The notes under the pieces were generated by a model that did not search any database, was not told the DNA's origin, and worked only from the letters and a program-made list of their open reading frames with translations. The translations under genes and the position numbers were made by a program. A DNA stretch of 64,000 bases from Sweltsa coloradensis (taxonomy: Eukaryota > Arthropoda > Insecta > Plecoptera > Chloroperlidae), in the NCBI GenBank assembly GCA_024449915.1, contig JAMZAV010000917.1:62001-126000 (forward strand), given 5' to 3'. Positions 46,592 through 57,272 of this stretch are shown here, piece by piece. The stretch's first letter is position 1, and every line of letters starts with the position of its first letter.

Positions 46592-46785
46592 CTAGCGCTA
46601 ATATCTCCACCACTGCCTCCTAGAGGCCTCGTGGCTCCTCGTTCGAGCCACGAGTAGCATCAAGGAATCTTCACATTTCCTCTCTAGCGCTAATATCTCC
46701 ACCACTGCCTCCTAGAGGCCTCGTGGCTCCTCGTTCGAGCCACGAGTAGCAGAAGGAGGAAGTGATCTTCACATTTCCTCTCGAT
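46592..46785 (+). repeat. Two-copy tandem repeat with hairpin
   Basis: Units start CTAGCGCTAATATCTCCACC at 46592 and 46684, a 92-base period. Each contains an inverted repeat CGTGGCTC...GAGCCACG. Copy 2 carries a short insertion after GAGTAGCA. Confidence 0.85.
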
Positions 46786-47258
46786 CTGCATTAAAAATTA
46801 AACAATTTATTTGCAAAACGTAAAGATCAACAAATAGGCTAACCATAATTTCCTTCAAGGACCTATGAACATAACTAAACCAAACCACGGTGTCTGGACT
46901 GTTTGTCGCCACCAGAGCCACCACACATTGAACCAGTGGCGGAGTGAACTGCCCAGACTTAACGACCGATTGTGTTGTGTAATAGACTTGGTCGGGGCTT
47001 TGTTCCAGACTACATAGTACAGGGCGGGCCCAGACAGCATCCAAGCTCGGGTATTGGCTTTAGTGTGTTTAAAATAAGTGAAGTGATTGCTTTGCGATGG
47101 ACGTAATTCCATTTACAAAATATTTAAATAATTTCAAAGTAAATTAGAATCTTTTCAGGGTCAATTTCAAATTAGATTGCAAAATTTGTTTGTAAAAATA
47201 ATCTTAAACTCATTTCCAACGACGTCTGGTTGTTTATGATTAAAGTTATGATTAAAGA

Positions 47259-47457
47259 CAGTGTTGGCTCGAGCGTAAAGCGCGCAACTCCGATTCGGGA
47301 GGTCCTGGGTTCAAATCCCGTCTAGACAACAATCCTGACTGAAGGTTTTCTCCGAGGTTTTCCTCAGTTTCACAATTGTCCTATCCGCAACATACCTAGT
47401 TAGACATCTGAAGAGGGGCATGAATTGCACCCTGGGCAGGCTTCCACGAGAAATTAT
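47259..47457 (+). mobile_element. SINE family 1, copy 2
   Basis: Same head (ACAGTGTTGGCTCGAGCG, GGGTTCAAATCCCGTC) and body (GGTTTTCCTCAG, GCACCCTGGGCAGGCTTCC) as the copy at 42701. A hAT end (CAGTGGCGGATCCAGGGGGA read from 47508 on the minus strand) lies just beyond. Confidence 0.75.
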
Positions 47458-47785
47458 TTTGGGGAGTGGGCGATCTCCCCTACCGCCCTCCCCCTGGATC
47501 CGCCACTGACCACTTAACTCTTGTCCCACGATCTCCTGCAATCAATCTACTAACACTAGTAACTAGTCAGTTCAGATACTGTAAATATGTAGTCCGTTGA
47601 AAACTCGGAATTAATTGGAGCCTTCCTTGACTTTATGAAGAATACCGTTTGGTTTGGGATGTTGTCTGTAATTATTATTATACTTGAATTAGCGAAAACC
47701 AGTTTTAATGCGGAGCCGACTAGAAGCGTGGGAAATATGTGTTAGTGTTCAACATCGCTAGTTAAGCTTGGCGAATACTAATGAT

Positions 47786-47825
<40 letters not shown>

Positions 47826-48456
47826 CCTACTTCAATCATTCTGGATGTGACTTGCGCTCATCATAACTTTACTATCATTTCTTATAATTTAAAATTTTTT
47901 TTTTCGTCATTTCTATATTAAATTTAGTTTTAATCCAATAACAATAATTCCTATCTGACGCCCAAGCTCTCTTCGGTCAGCCCAAGGTTTCCTCATTTAA
48001 AATTTCCGCTATTATTAGGCCTACGCCTTATTATGAAGTAATATTTTACATTTTAAATAACATAATTCTGTCAGAAAACTTATTTAGAAGCCGGTATTGC
48101 GAAACCTCTTTTTGGCAGTTAGCAAATATCTATTCGCTCAGCCAAGATGCATCCGATGTGTATGAAAATGTGCAAAGTTGTCAATATAAAGCATACATGG
48201 ACAGCCCTGCGGTAAAAGATTTTCAAAAAAATATCTTAATCAGCCAGAATTCACGAACATTGCCCATTTTGGAGTATTTAACAAAATCAAAATTCGTGTA
48301 AACTAATTTATTATTTATAAATTATTTTTAAAAAAATTTGGAAATGTGTGCACTCTGCAGAGCCCTATATTTCCACATTGCTGACAGATGTTCAAAATTT
48401 CAAACACCTGTGGTGTCAGTCGGCGAGCGAACAGCAATTTGAATAATTGTACTTAC

Positions 48457-48548
48457 AGAAGCCGCTGAACGTGATGAAGCCTCCGACCATCAACACGGGG
48501 TGCAGGTTGAACTGAAGCTTGGGGTTCTCCGTCCAGGCGAACCCTTGC
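48457..48548 (-). CDS. Cytochrome b561, shared exon 2 (TM2)
   Basis: Acceptor GTGTTCCAG, donor GGCTTCT|GTAAGTAC. It encodes QGFAWTENPKLQFNLHPVLM and VGGFITFSGF. The W....LQFNLHP stretch is the conserved entry to TM2 and the histidine in NLHPVLM is a heme ligand of the family. One base completes the arginine codon from exon 1 and one base is passed to exon 3. Lengths (1+90+1) keep the frame. Confidence 0.93.
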
Positions 48549-48671
48549 CTGGAACACACAGAACACCTGCTAGAACACTCGCCGGAGAACCTGCTTACTA
48601 GTTCCAGTAACTAGCCCTTGTAGGAGCGAACATTGTTGTCTATGAAACAATGTATCGGGAAAACTATGTAT

Positions 48672-48936
48672 CCTGAAACAATGGGGGGAAGCCCACCCCC
48701 CGCGCTTGTACGGGTCCGGGGCTCATAGCCAAAGATTTTTTATTTTTAAAATTGCTAATGGTGGTACTTTACTGTTTTAGCATGATTTCGTAAATAATTT
48801 ATAAAATTATGAAGATTGTCTGAGAGTTTACAAAATTTTTCACAACAAAGTTTTTTTTTACTTTGCCCCATTTCGCCACAAGCTGACTAAATTTGGGGGG
48901 CGGTCGCCCCCTCGTAGCTACGCGGTTACGCCACTG
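48672..48936. mobile_element. hAT-like fragment
   Basis: The right edge GTAGCTACGCGGTTACGCCACTGG ends in a hAT-type terminus (CAGTGGCGTAACCGCG on the other strand). The left end is missing or decayed. Confidence 0.4.
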
Positions 48937-49694
48937 GTTCAAGACATGTATAAAAAGTAGGCTGCCCCCCCCCCCCCCAGCATTTAATAAAGTTATGTTG
49001 GTAGTGTTTTGCATTTAGGCTTACTCGTGTATCTATTTTTAGCGACCTGTGAACTATTTTCCAACTAAACTAAACTTAACTAACGTAACACTTTGGCCTT
49101 AAACAAGACTTAATTAACCAATTAAGTTGACATCCCAGTTTCTCACACATATAGGAAGCCGAGTCCTCTCACGATGGCTGACATGTCCCACAGGACAGGG
49201 GCCTGTCTAAGGTAGCCTACAGCACATGGACCAGCTAAACTAGACCCGATTCCTGTACCTTGTGCTAGCCCAAGCCTTACACCAGCAGCAAGAGGTAACA
49301 ACAATGTTTCTTTCTATCTTTATTATTTTCTGTATCTTTGGAAATTATCCCATCTAGAAATTATCCTAGAATAAGAAACTTATTGTCTCCGATTATTTTT
49401 CACCACAAATCCTTGCTGCTGGTATTTACCTTTCAGTTTTCATACCAGCAGATCTCGCTAGGTTTGAGACTTTATTATCAGTTGTGAGTGAGCAGAAATT
49501 ATGCATCCAGAAGAGTGTGATTACACGTATAAGCTTCAACTGACATTGTGTACTGTTTATCTATATCTATATCTATCTGTATTTGTGTATATTATTATGG
49601 TATGATAGTCAGAAATTACAAACAGTTGACTACTACTAGAAAACCAAGGTTAACCATTTATGTATATGAATATTTTTTAATAATGTTATTACAG

Positions 49695-49768
49695 ACAGAA
49701 ATTACATAAAAAAAAGTGCCTCCACCGGGGATTGAACCGGTGAAGGCACTTTCTTAATTTCTGTCTAT
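49695..49768. repeat. SINE-derived mini-hairpin
   Basis: Two tail ends of SINE family 2 face each other. AGACAGAAATTA and GTGCCTCCACCGG on the left pair with CCGGTGAAGGCAC and TAATTTCTGTCT on the right, with only GGATTGAA between. It could be a deletion product of an inverted SINE pair like 34130-34370. Confidence 0.6.
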
Positions 49769-49898
49769 ATTTTTAATTTATGTATTTATTTGTTTATGTT
49801 TATTTATTTAATACTGTACAGTCTATATTTACTATCTCTATTTCCCAATCTGTTAATTAGTATTGTATTCTTGTAGGTATATTATTTATTGTATTTAC

Positions 49899-50030
49899 CT
49901 GTAATATAACATCCAGAAGAGTGTGATGGTGATGGAGCCGAGCAGCAGCAGGCTGGCCAACACGACGACCAGCATGTACTCGAACCAGTTGCCGCAGCCC
50001 CACTCGTCCTCCTCCTCATAGTGACGATGT
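49899..50030 (-). CDS. Cytochrome b561, first exon seen (TM1), gene partial at 5' end
   Basis: Part of a minus-strand gene for a di-heme transmembrane cytochrome b561. In known members this passes electrons from cytosolic ascorbate across vesicle or plasma membranes to monodehydroascorbate or ferric iron. The exon has acceptor CCTTGTTGCAG and donor ACAG|GTAAAT. It encodes an acidic, cysteine-bearing lead (HRHYEEEDEWGCGNWFEYML) and TM1 (VVVLASLLLLGSITITLFWM). Together the exons give six membrane spans and the four family histidines. The only methionine before the TM1 core lies inside the span, so the initiator is in an upstream exon I could not find. The closest insect relatives I can think of are Drosophila CG1275 and nemy; which one is orthologous is undecided. 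Confidence 0.9.
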
Positions 50031-50033
50031 CTG

Positions 50034-50841
50034 CAACAAGGAGAACACAAACATTGAAACACGGTTCGGGAGACCTTTCTAGGGCGCGTCGTCAGGGGAG
50101 AAACTTACTGACGACGCGACAGAATTGTACACCGAAAACAACAACATTGAAACATCGGTTCGGGAGACCTTTCAGGCAACACTGACTGAGAATCTTCCCA
50201 AAGATTTTGTCATACAGTCGTTAATGAGCACATATATAGGTTTATTAAAAAATACTTAGAAAGTCGTCTGAAGAGGGTCATGCAATTTTCACTGGCAGGT
50301 TACCCACTAGAAATTTAAAAAAATATATTATAGGTAAAAACTTTTAATCACATCTCTGAGCATAAGATAGGGACAACTTACCATTATTCCGTAATATTTA
50401 TAAATTGGTTTCTATACATTATCTATTTTAGAAGGTTTACCGTCATCAATACATAAATATCGAGCCCAAGCTAAAAAGGAATGCTAAACACGTCGATAAC
50501 AACACGGAGGAATTCAGTACAACAACAGCAACAACGTGTCAACAACGCGCCGCGCATCAGTATGTTGTGTGGTCAGTTAGATCCAGGGTCACACTCGTGA
50601 TTTGCATGCAGACGTAGACCCACATGATGGACAGTCAGTCGACAATCCCTCACTCTAAGTAGACTACGTGCCCCACCTTATACACGCGCTGCTGGGGAGT
50701 TCACACTGTTGGATACACGATAGTGTAATAACTCTTCGTATATATAGAACTTTGATTTTTGTAAGCTTTTTTTAAGCTTTTTTTTTAAAGCTGTTATTGA
50801 GATGTATAATGCAATTACAATTCAAAGATTGAAATGTACCC
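50034..50841. other. Upstream of first identified b561 exon, no exon found
   Basis: Must include intron, and possibly the 5' exon, of the b561 gene. I searched the minus strand for an ATG followed by a donor in the right phase and found none convincing. A SINE-like 3' end occurs near 50270-50315 (GAAGAGGGTCATGC). Confidence 0.4.
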
Positions 50842-50914
50842 GTCCTGATGGTCTAGTGGTTAAGACGCCTGCCTGGAATGCGGGAGATCCGTGGTTCGAC
50901 TCCCGGTTGGGGCG
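50842..50914 (+). tRNA. tRNA-like locus (possible pseudogene), anticodon position GGA
   Basis: A 73-base cloverleaf can be drawn. Acceptor GTCCTGA pairs with TTGGGGC (three G-U or U-G pairs), D stem GTCT/AGAC, anticodon stem CCTGC/GCGGG with loop CTGGAAT. The T loop TTCGACT is perfect but its stem CGTGG/CCCGG has two mismatches. A box TGGTCTAGTGG and B box GGTTCGACTCC are intact, and T6 follows at 50918, a pol III stop. GGA would read serine codons, but the long serine variable arm is missing, so a tRNA-derived SINE or pseudogene is more likely than a working tRNA. Confidence 0.45.
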
Positions 50915-50923
50915 GACTTTTTT

Positions 50924-53090
50924 AATTTCTGAATTGTAGTAAATAATAAAATAAAACTCTGTTGTTCAGATACAATTGCCTCAAGGACACAGAATAAAAA
51001 TAACATTCATTGATTAACAACATTTAAAAAAATTACATTTAAAAATAAATACAATAATAAATTACATTTTTATATGTTTAGACCATAAAGCTAATTCCTA
51101 AGAATAGTTTGACACTTCGAACTGAATACATTCATATATTGATTATTTAAATGATTGGTTTTAGATATTAGAAATAATATCACAATCGTGTGGCATCTCC
51201 AAGAAATAATAAAATACTTATTTAACTAAAACGCATGTCCTACAGCACTAGCGTCAGTTAAAAATTAAATTAACATGTAGTAAATATAATTAAAAAACCA
51301 TAGGAATTAATTAATTAGTTGTATTATTTATTCTTACATTAGACAAGAAAGTTACAACAAAATGACACTTGATTTCTGCTTTCAGAACAAGACTATCTAC
51401 CTCCTATCAGTCGACCGTAAAAAAAGTAATTTGTCTCAGTGTCGCAATTTATTTTCACTTATTGACAAATAAATCTCTCTCATTTAGGAGTTCCAAACAT
51501 TTTGTTAAAAACTGACTTTCCTCTAGCGAGTCACGTGGGCGCTACGCCCTGCTCTGCGCTCGACACTGCCACATATCACAAGGGGGCGAAAGTAACTGGT
51601 CTAAATGACGACGAACTGGACAAGCGGAAAATCGAAGAAAACTATAATTTGTCAAACTCAAAACCTCGCCCACGACTCACATACGTATCTCGATACTTAG
51701 CGGGTGAAAGCGGTAAAAATCTTCTTCGGCAATTGCTGTGAACCCAAGTGTGAGAGAGGCCCGCGCTGAAAATCTCGTTGTGAATCTAAGATCACCGCAT
51801 GCACGCGACATGTGGTGCCGCACTGTTTACCACACAGCTGGTGTAGATAAGTGTTCAGAGGAGGGCTGAGTCTGAAAAGAAATCGACGGTAGTTGTTTGT
51901 CGAGAAGGCGGGAGGTTTGAAATCGAGAACTTCGTGTGGATACGATGTTTGGTTCGGGAGATATGAGGATTGAAAGCGAGAGGGTGTGACGTCATGAGGT
52001 CTACTCGTGGTGGGTTAGAGGGAGCGTGGACATCTATGGAACCGTGAGTCTTACAAACAGCTTTTTTTTAAATTAAACTTAAGTCTAAAATCACAACTAG
52101 GAAGCAACAAAGTACTGAAACAATCTTGATTCCTTGCCGATCTACATTCCATCATAAAGAAGGTTGTTCATTAAATAATCACTTCTTGTCTCATTGACAT
52201 AATATTTTACTCGTCTTTGCCGAGTTCTAAAATTAGAGTGAACATTGAAGATTCTCAAAGAACAGACAAGATAACCAGAGCACTCATGAGTAGTCACACC
52301 ATGGTACAGTCCTCCCTGTAATATTTGCGATTATCTATCATTGACAGCCTGTGGCTTGACCCGCAGTTAAACTCAATTGTTCCATTGCTGTACAGTGTAC
52401 ACAACTATGTCAACACAGCGATGCACTTTATAACATTGTATGCCAGGCTAGGCTCCTACTCGCTTCATCTCCCCACCAAACAGCGCACAGGAGTCGCAAA
52501 GCATCAAGTATCGATTGCGCGTATCGATTCTCATTAGTGGCAAGTTCATCAGGTTCAGAGAGGCAGGAGGCCGCAATGGTCGGCGATAAAGACGAACACC
52601 ACACTACGTTTTATGGAGCCAGTGAATGTATTACAAGACGATAAAACGGCAGTAAAATTGATGGACGATCGAATCGATCCATTCTTGATGAGAGAGTAGC
52701 GAATCCTGGACATTGCCGCCGAGTTGGCGGTCCGAGCTTTGCCGAGCTTTGCCGAGCTCTCGTACTATATTGACCTATTGCTTCACGGGGGGTGAAACTA
52801 ACTGCATGTCGTAGAAATACATCATATTATTTACGATCGTATTGTATTGACAAATATTGACTATTTATGTTGCAGTAAACGTCACTGGATCAAATACGTA
52901 GTGAATTTTTCCAGTGACTTACTAACTCTAGACAGACTGAAGTCAACTATCACATTTCAATTAAAAATAAAGTAGATATTCATCCCACATAGATCTCTAC
53001 ACTCATGTAGTTCGTTAAAAAAAACTAACAGCACAGCCACAAGGCCTAGGTCACTGTGACCTAGGCATCTATCTGTCACTGTTGACATCC
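50924..53090. other. Non-genic; possible promoter-like CpG stretch
   Basis: 51500-52050 is richer in CpG than its surroundings and contains a perfect CRE palindrome TGACGTCA at 51987-51994. A first exon of the minus-strand b561 gene could lie here, but none is visible. The 79-residue plus-strand frame 51502-51741 has no recognisable domain. Confidence 0.3.
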
Positions 53091-53091
53091 A

Positions 53092-53338
53092 ACAGTGTTG
53101 GCGCGCGACTCTGATTCGGGAGGTCCCGAGTTAAATACCGTCGAGACCGGCAATCCTGACTGAATGTTTATTCCGAGGTTTTCCTAAGACGTTAATACTA
53201 ATGCAAGAAATTGAGTCCTCTTAAAACCCTCTGACATCCCTTCACAATTTGACCTAACCCCAATTATACCTACAGTTAGACACCTGAAGAAGGCATTGCA
53301 TTGCCACTGCACCCTGGGCAGGTTTCCCACGAGAAATG
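53092..53338 (+). mobile_element. SINE family 1, copy 3
   Basis: Most diverged of three copies. The head has AACAGTGTTGG and TCGGGAGGTCCCGAGTTAAA (B box damaged); the body has GAGGTTTTCCTAAG and CACCCTGGGCAGGTTTCCCA. It carries an insertion of about 50 bases in the body relative to the others. Confidence 0.65.
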
Positions 53339-53339
53339 T

Positions 53340-54005
53340 AATACTACCCCTATGTATAGACAACCCCCAGCCCCTGCTGTACCTCAAGTCTTGGCGACTG
53401 TGCCGCGTGTACCATCCTCTTACGGGGACCGGGAGACCCGCGGGGGCAGGGGGGGCGTATTCCTCAGGTGGTTCCATGGCCCAGCGGCCCTTGCCATACC
53501 CCCCCTTGGACGGCTGACCGTAAAACCTAAAATACTGCATGCACAGAACAGTATTAACAACGTCGCCATGGTGTAATCGGGATCCTACTCAGGCAAACCA
53601 TTGGTGAGGGAATTACTGATCAGATTTCCAGTTGTGACCCCAATTTTCACCTTCCCCTTTAAACCAAAGACTAGTAGTAAGACATCTTAACACGTGAAGC
53701 GCTGCAGCTGCAAAGTATCAGCCAATGGTGCAGCCCTACTTGTGAACCTGATGCAGTACTAGATGTTGCAAGATTTAAAGGGTAGGCATTGAGAGTGGAA
53801 AGCGTAGATACCAAAGGGTTGGAAATCTATATCAGTAGTTCATTCATCCATGGCTAAACTTAAGTGCAGTGGCGTACTAAGGCGGGAAAGTTTTGAACGA
53901 ACCTAGGTTTTGCCAGAACGATACGAAATTTCTGCACTTATGGATCTTTGTTCAAGCAGTTGACAAACACCCTTGAACGTCACTGCACACATGCCCTAAA
54001 GGTAG
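53340..54005. other. Non-genic stretch
   Basis: Overlapping short frames on both strands (53184-53576) come from the SINE and a GC-rich patch. A hAT-like end GCAGTGGCGTACTAAGG occurs near 53870 with a possible partner CGTCACTGC near 53980. No gene. Confidence 0.35.
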
Positions 54006-54009
54006 TTGC

Positions 54010-54650
54010 TCTTCTTTGAGGCGTGTAGCAAAGGTCATTCAACAAGACAGCATCAAGCCATGCGTGGGGTCTGCCCCCTGGATTCAACCATAGAGTCACA
54101 CGTGGTGGGCTCAAACCCTTAGATCCATGTTACCACAGAAGAGACTTCTTAGTTCTCTGTGTCGCGTAGCGAAGGTCATAATTCAGAAGAAGCCATGCGT
54201 GGGCTCTCACGGACCCGTCCCCCCTAGATTCAACTCTCAGATGTGGTGGGCTCAGTCCCCCGCCCCAATATTTAGCCCCCTAGATCCACCCTACCACAAA
54301 AAGAGGCTCCAGTCTTCAGTCTAAGGTACGTAACAAAGGTAAAACTTCCAAAGAAACCATGCGTGAGCTCATATAGGCCCAGTACCCCTTCCTTTATTCA
54401 ACCCCTAACACGAGATGGGCTCAGCCCCAGACCCCCTAAATCAACCCTAACACAAAGACAATCTCCCTAGTCTTTATGGCGAGTAGCGAAGGTCATACGT
54501 CAAAAGAAGCCATGCGTGAACTCATATGGGCCCAGCTGGCCCAACCCCCCCCCCCCAGATTCAACTCTCTGATATGGTGGGCTCTTTCCCCCCTATATTC
54601 AACCCCCTAGATCAACCCTACCACAAAGAGAGGCTCCGCTCGCTGCTCGT
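54010..54650 (+). repeat. Diverged tandem repeat, four units of 140-160 bases
   Basis: Units are marked by GTAGC(G/A)AAGGTCAT-like words near 54027, 54166, 54327 and 54482, each followed by AGCCATGCGTG or ACCATGCGTG and later by GATTCAAC and (G/A)TGGTGGGCTC. The open frames in this stretch follow the repeat and are not genes. Confidence 0.7.
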
Positions 54651-54659
54651 AGGCTTGAG

Positions 54660-56145
54660 CTGCCCGCTTAGCGTCGTTGTTCGAGGGGGCCCCGCTCACT
54701 CGGCCCCTGTCAAGGCAGAAACACCTGTTGAAGGACTTGCTACCTTACCTACCACTTAGCATTGAACTCGCTGGACAACATAATATAGCATAATCGATTT
54801 TAATTACTAATAAACTTCTATTTTATAATTATATGATGGAAACAGAAACATTAAAAACAGGGAGAGAATAGAATCGATAAAGAAGTTCCCCGTCGTTTCC
54901 CGGCGTGAAAACTTCTTTATCGACTCTGGTTGATGAGAGTCACGATTCAAATATGTTAAATAATGATATAATAACAAAATAATCAGACGACCTTACAAGA
55001 AAGCTAGGGAAGATTTCCTTTGAAATCAGTTTTTATAATTGAATATGATAGGCGTTAAATAATTAATTAGTCAATTAAATATAGACATATTAAACAAATT
55101 AAATTGTGGTGTAATGGTGTAACATTTTAAATAGTTTTGGAAGTTATCATAGTTATTCCCTAACAATGTATATGTATGGGTTACTACTTCTCCATACGGT
55201 TTCCTTAAGTTTAATGTAGCACGACACATTACAATTAAACATTTTCCAACAAATTAACTTCCAAATAAATTATCTAAATTAAAATCATGGCCCACTGAAG
55301 TGGTTGTAAAAGAACTTTAATCATAAATGGACTTTTAAAAAGTTCATTCATAAAAAGCTTCTCTGTACATTCCCACGATCACTTACAGATCAAGCATCGC
55401 AAAGCGCCGTTTACCGGTTACAACAAAGGTGATTACTACCCGTCTCATGAAACAAGGTCGTGAACCTGACAACAAGAAATGTGCTAACTCGTCAGGGACA
55501 GCCGCGCCGAGTAACACAACAAGTAGCTTGAGTCGCCTCAATCAAAGGTCGAGGTTTGGTCTATTTCTTGAGGTCGTAGATAATAATTGCAAACCCCGGT
55601 CAATAGAACTGTGATGGTCGTTCATTATTGTGTTTCCTCTCAGAAGAGTGTTCCACAACGTGAGAAGGAAATGAGGCGGGACGAATGAGCCGGTGTCCCA
55701 CTTGAATAATACGCGAGGATTGATTGTGAATTGCCTTGGAGTAATGTACGATTAATTGCCGGTAATACAGACTCTGGTTACGGAAGATGTACTATGAACG
55801 AGTTAACATTCGCTCACTTTGATGAAAGTTGTGCAGAGAAACTTAGTAATCAATCTCAGGTAGTTAACGTACAAAATATACATAGTTTGGAGAGACAGAC
55901 TGCCCAACAGATCTTCATGCGGCTCAAACCCAGCATTGCCTTTGTATTTTGAGTGAGAGTATCACTGAGAAAAACTTTAGTAATGATTCTAGTCAGGATT
56001 TGAGTTTTAATATACACTATAAATGCGTGAAATCATAAGTGAATTGTGGAGGTACCGTACCTAATCAAATTAACAAGGAAAATTAAGTTAATACTAATGA
56101 CTAATGAGATACGATAAAATTAATATATTTAAAAAATCAATCACT
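54660..56145. other. Non-genic stretch with one hairpin
   Basis: At 54873-54931 a hairpin has arms ATCGATAAAGAAGTT and AACTTCTTTATCGA. The same arm word occurs near 46560 (GTCGATAAAGAAGTTTCCC). Frames at 55429-55614 and 55731-55952 are unrecognised and lack splice support. Confidence 0.4.
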
Positions 56146-56703
56146 ACGGGGTTCGAACCCTGGCACCCTGGCCCGGGCTCGAGTCCAGCAGTCACGTCTG
56201 CTGCAGACATCGGGGCCACCTAGATCATCTTATCTAATGTACGGGGTTCGAACCCTGGCACCCTGGCCCGGGCTCGAGTCCAGCAGTCACGTCTGCTCCA
56301 GACATCGGGGCCACCTAGATCATCTTATCTAATGTACGGGGTTTTGAACCCTGGCACCCTGACCCGGGCTCGAGGCCAGCAGTCACGTCTGCTGCAGACA
56401 TCGGGGCCACCTAGATCATCTTATCTAATGTACGGGGTTCGAACCCTGGCACCCTGGCCCGGGCTCGAGGCCAGCAGTCACGTCTGCTGCAGACATCGGG
56501 GCCACCTAGATCATCTTATCTAATGTACGGGGTTCGAACCCTGGCACCCTGGCCCGGGCTCGAGTCCAGCAGTCACGTCTGCTGCAGACATCGGGGCCAC
56601 CTAGATCATCTTATCTAATGTACGGGGTTCGAACCCTGGCACCCTGGCCCGGGCTCGAGGCCAGCAGTCACGTCTGCTCCAGACATCGGGGCCACCTAGA
56701 TCG
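56146..56703 (+). repeat. Minisatellite 1, 95-bp unit, six copies
   Basis: Units begin ACGGGGTTCGAACCCTGGCA at 56146, 56241, 56336, 56432, 56527 and 56622. They are nearly identical, with alternation of AGTCCAGC/AGGCCAGC and TGCTGCAG/TGCTCCAG. The last unit is cut short at about 56703. GGTTCGAACCC is a tRNA B-box consensus, so each unit may descend from a tRNA-derived sequence. Confidence 0.95.
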
Positions 56704-56799
56704 TGCGATCCAAGTGGCCGAGGCGGACAATGGACTTCGATCCTTGCCAACAAAACTAATATACAAGTCCGAAGACAATCATCAGATACCACGCACGAC

Positions 56800-57272
56800 T
56801 TGCGCCCGAGGTCTAGCCTACTTCTCGCGGGCCTAGCCTAGATCGGTGTGGGGACGTGGTCGACTGTTGTGTCGGGGTCTGGGGGCAGTGGGGTCCACGC
56901 TAGGGGTCTAGCCCACTTCTCGCGGGCCTAGCCACGGGGTCGACTGTTGTGTCGGGGTCTGGGGGCAGTGGGGTCCACGCTAGGGGTCTAGCCCACTTCT
57001 CGCGGGCCTAGCCTAGATCGGTGTGGGGACGTGGTCGACTGTTGTGTCGGGGTCTGGGGGCAGTGGGGTCCACGCTAGGGTCTAGCCCACTTCTCGCGGG
57101 CCTAGCCTAGATCGGTGTGGGGACGTGGTCGACTGTTGTGTCGGGGTCTGGGGGCAGTGGGGTCCACGCTAGGGGTCTAGCCCACTTCTCGCGGCCTAGC
57201 CTAGATCGGTGTGGGGACGTGGTCGACTGTTGTGTCGGGGGCCTGGGGGGCAGTGGGGTCCACGCTAGAGGG
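56800..57272 (+). repeat. Minisatellite 2, 94-95-bp unit, five copies
   Basis: The word CGACTGTTGTGTCGGGG occurs at 56861, 56941, 57036, 57130 and 57224. The second unit is 15 bases short. The sequence is unrelated to minisatellite 1, though the period is the same. Open frames here are repeat artefacts. Confidence 0.95.

Larger units (their letters stand above)
36454..48456 (-). other. Cytochrome b561 intron 2, 12 kb
   Basis: Holds repeats annotated separately: family X copy (38868-39145), family Y copies (39455-39735, 41165-42470, 43020-43130), a hAT-like element (41275-42285), SINE family 1 copies, LINE tails and microsatellites (45.0-46.2 kb), and a G17 run (37775-37791). 36460-38860 is AT-rich with no gene. 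Confidence 0.85.

Noticed and set aside
51502..51741. 79-residue plus-strand frame in a CpG-rich stretch
   Set aside because: No splice sites in phase and no recognisable domain. More likely part of a promoter-like region.
53866..53990. Short hAT-like element with CAGTGGCGTACT start
   Set aside because: The possible right end is weak and no 8-bp duplication could be confirmed.
56146..56703. CRISPR-like regular repeat array
   Set aside because: Units are continuous 95-bp tandem copies with no unique spacers, in a eukaryotic genome.
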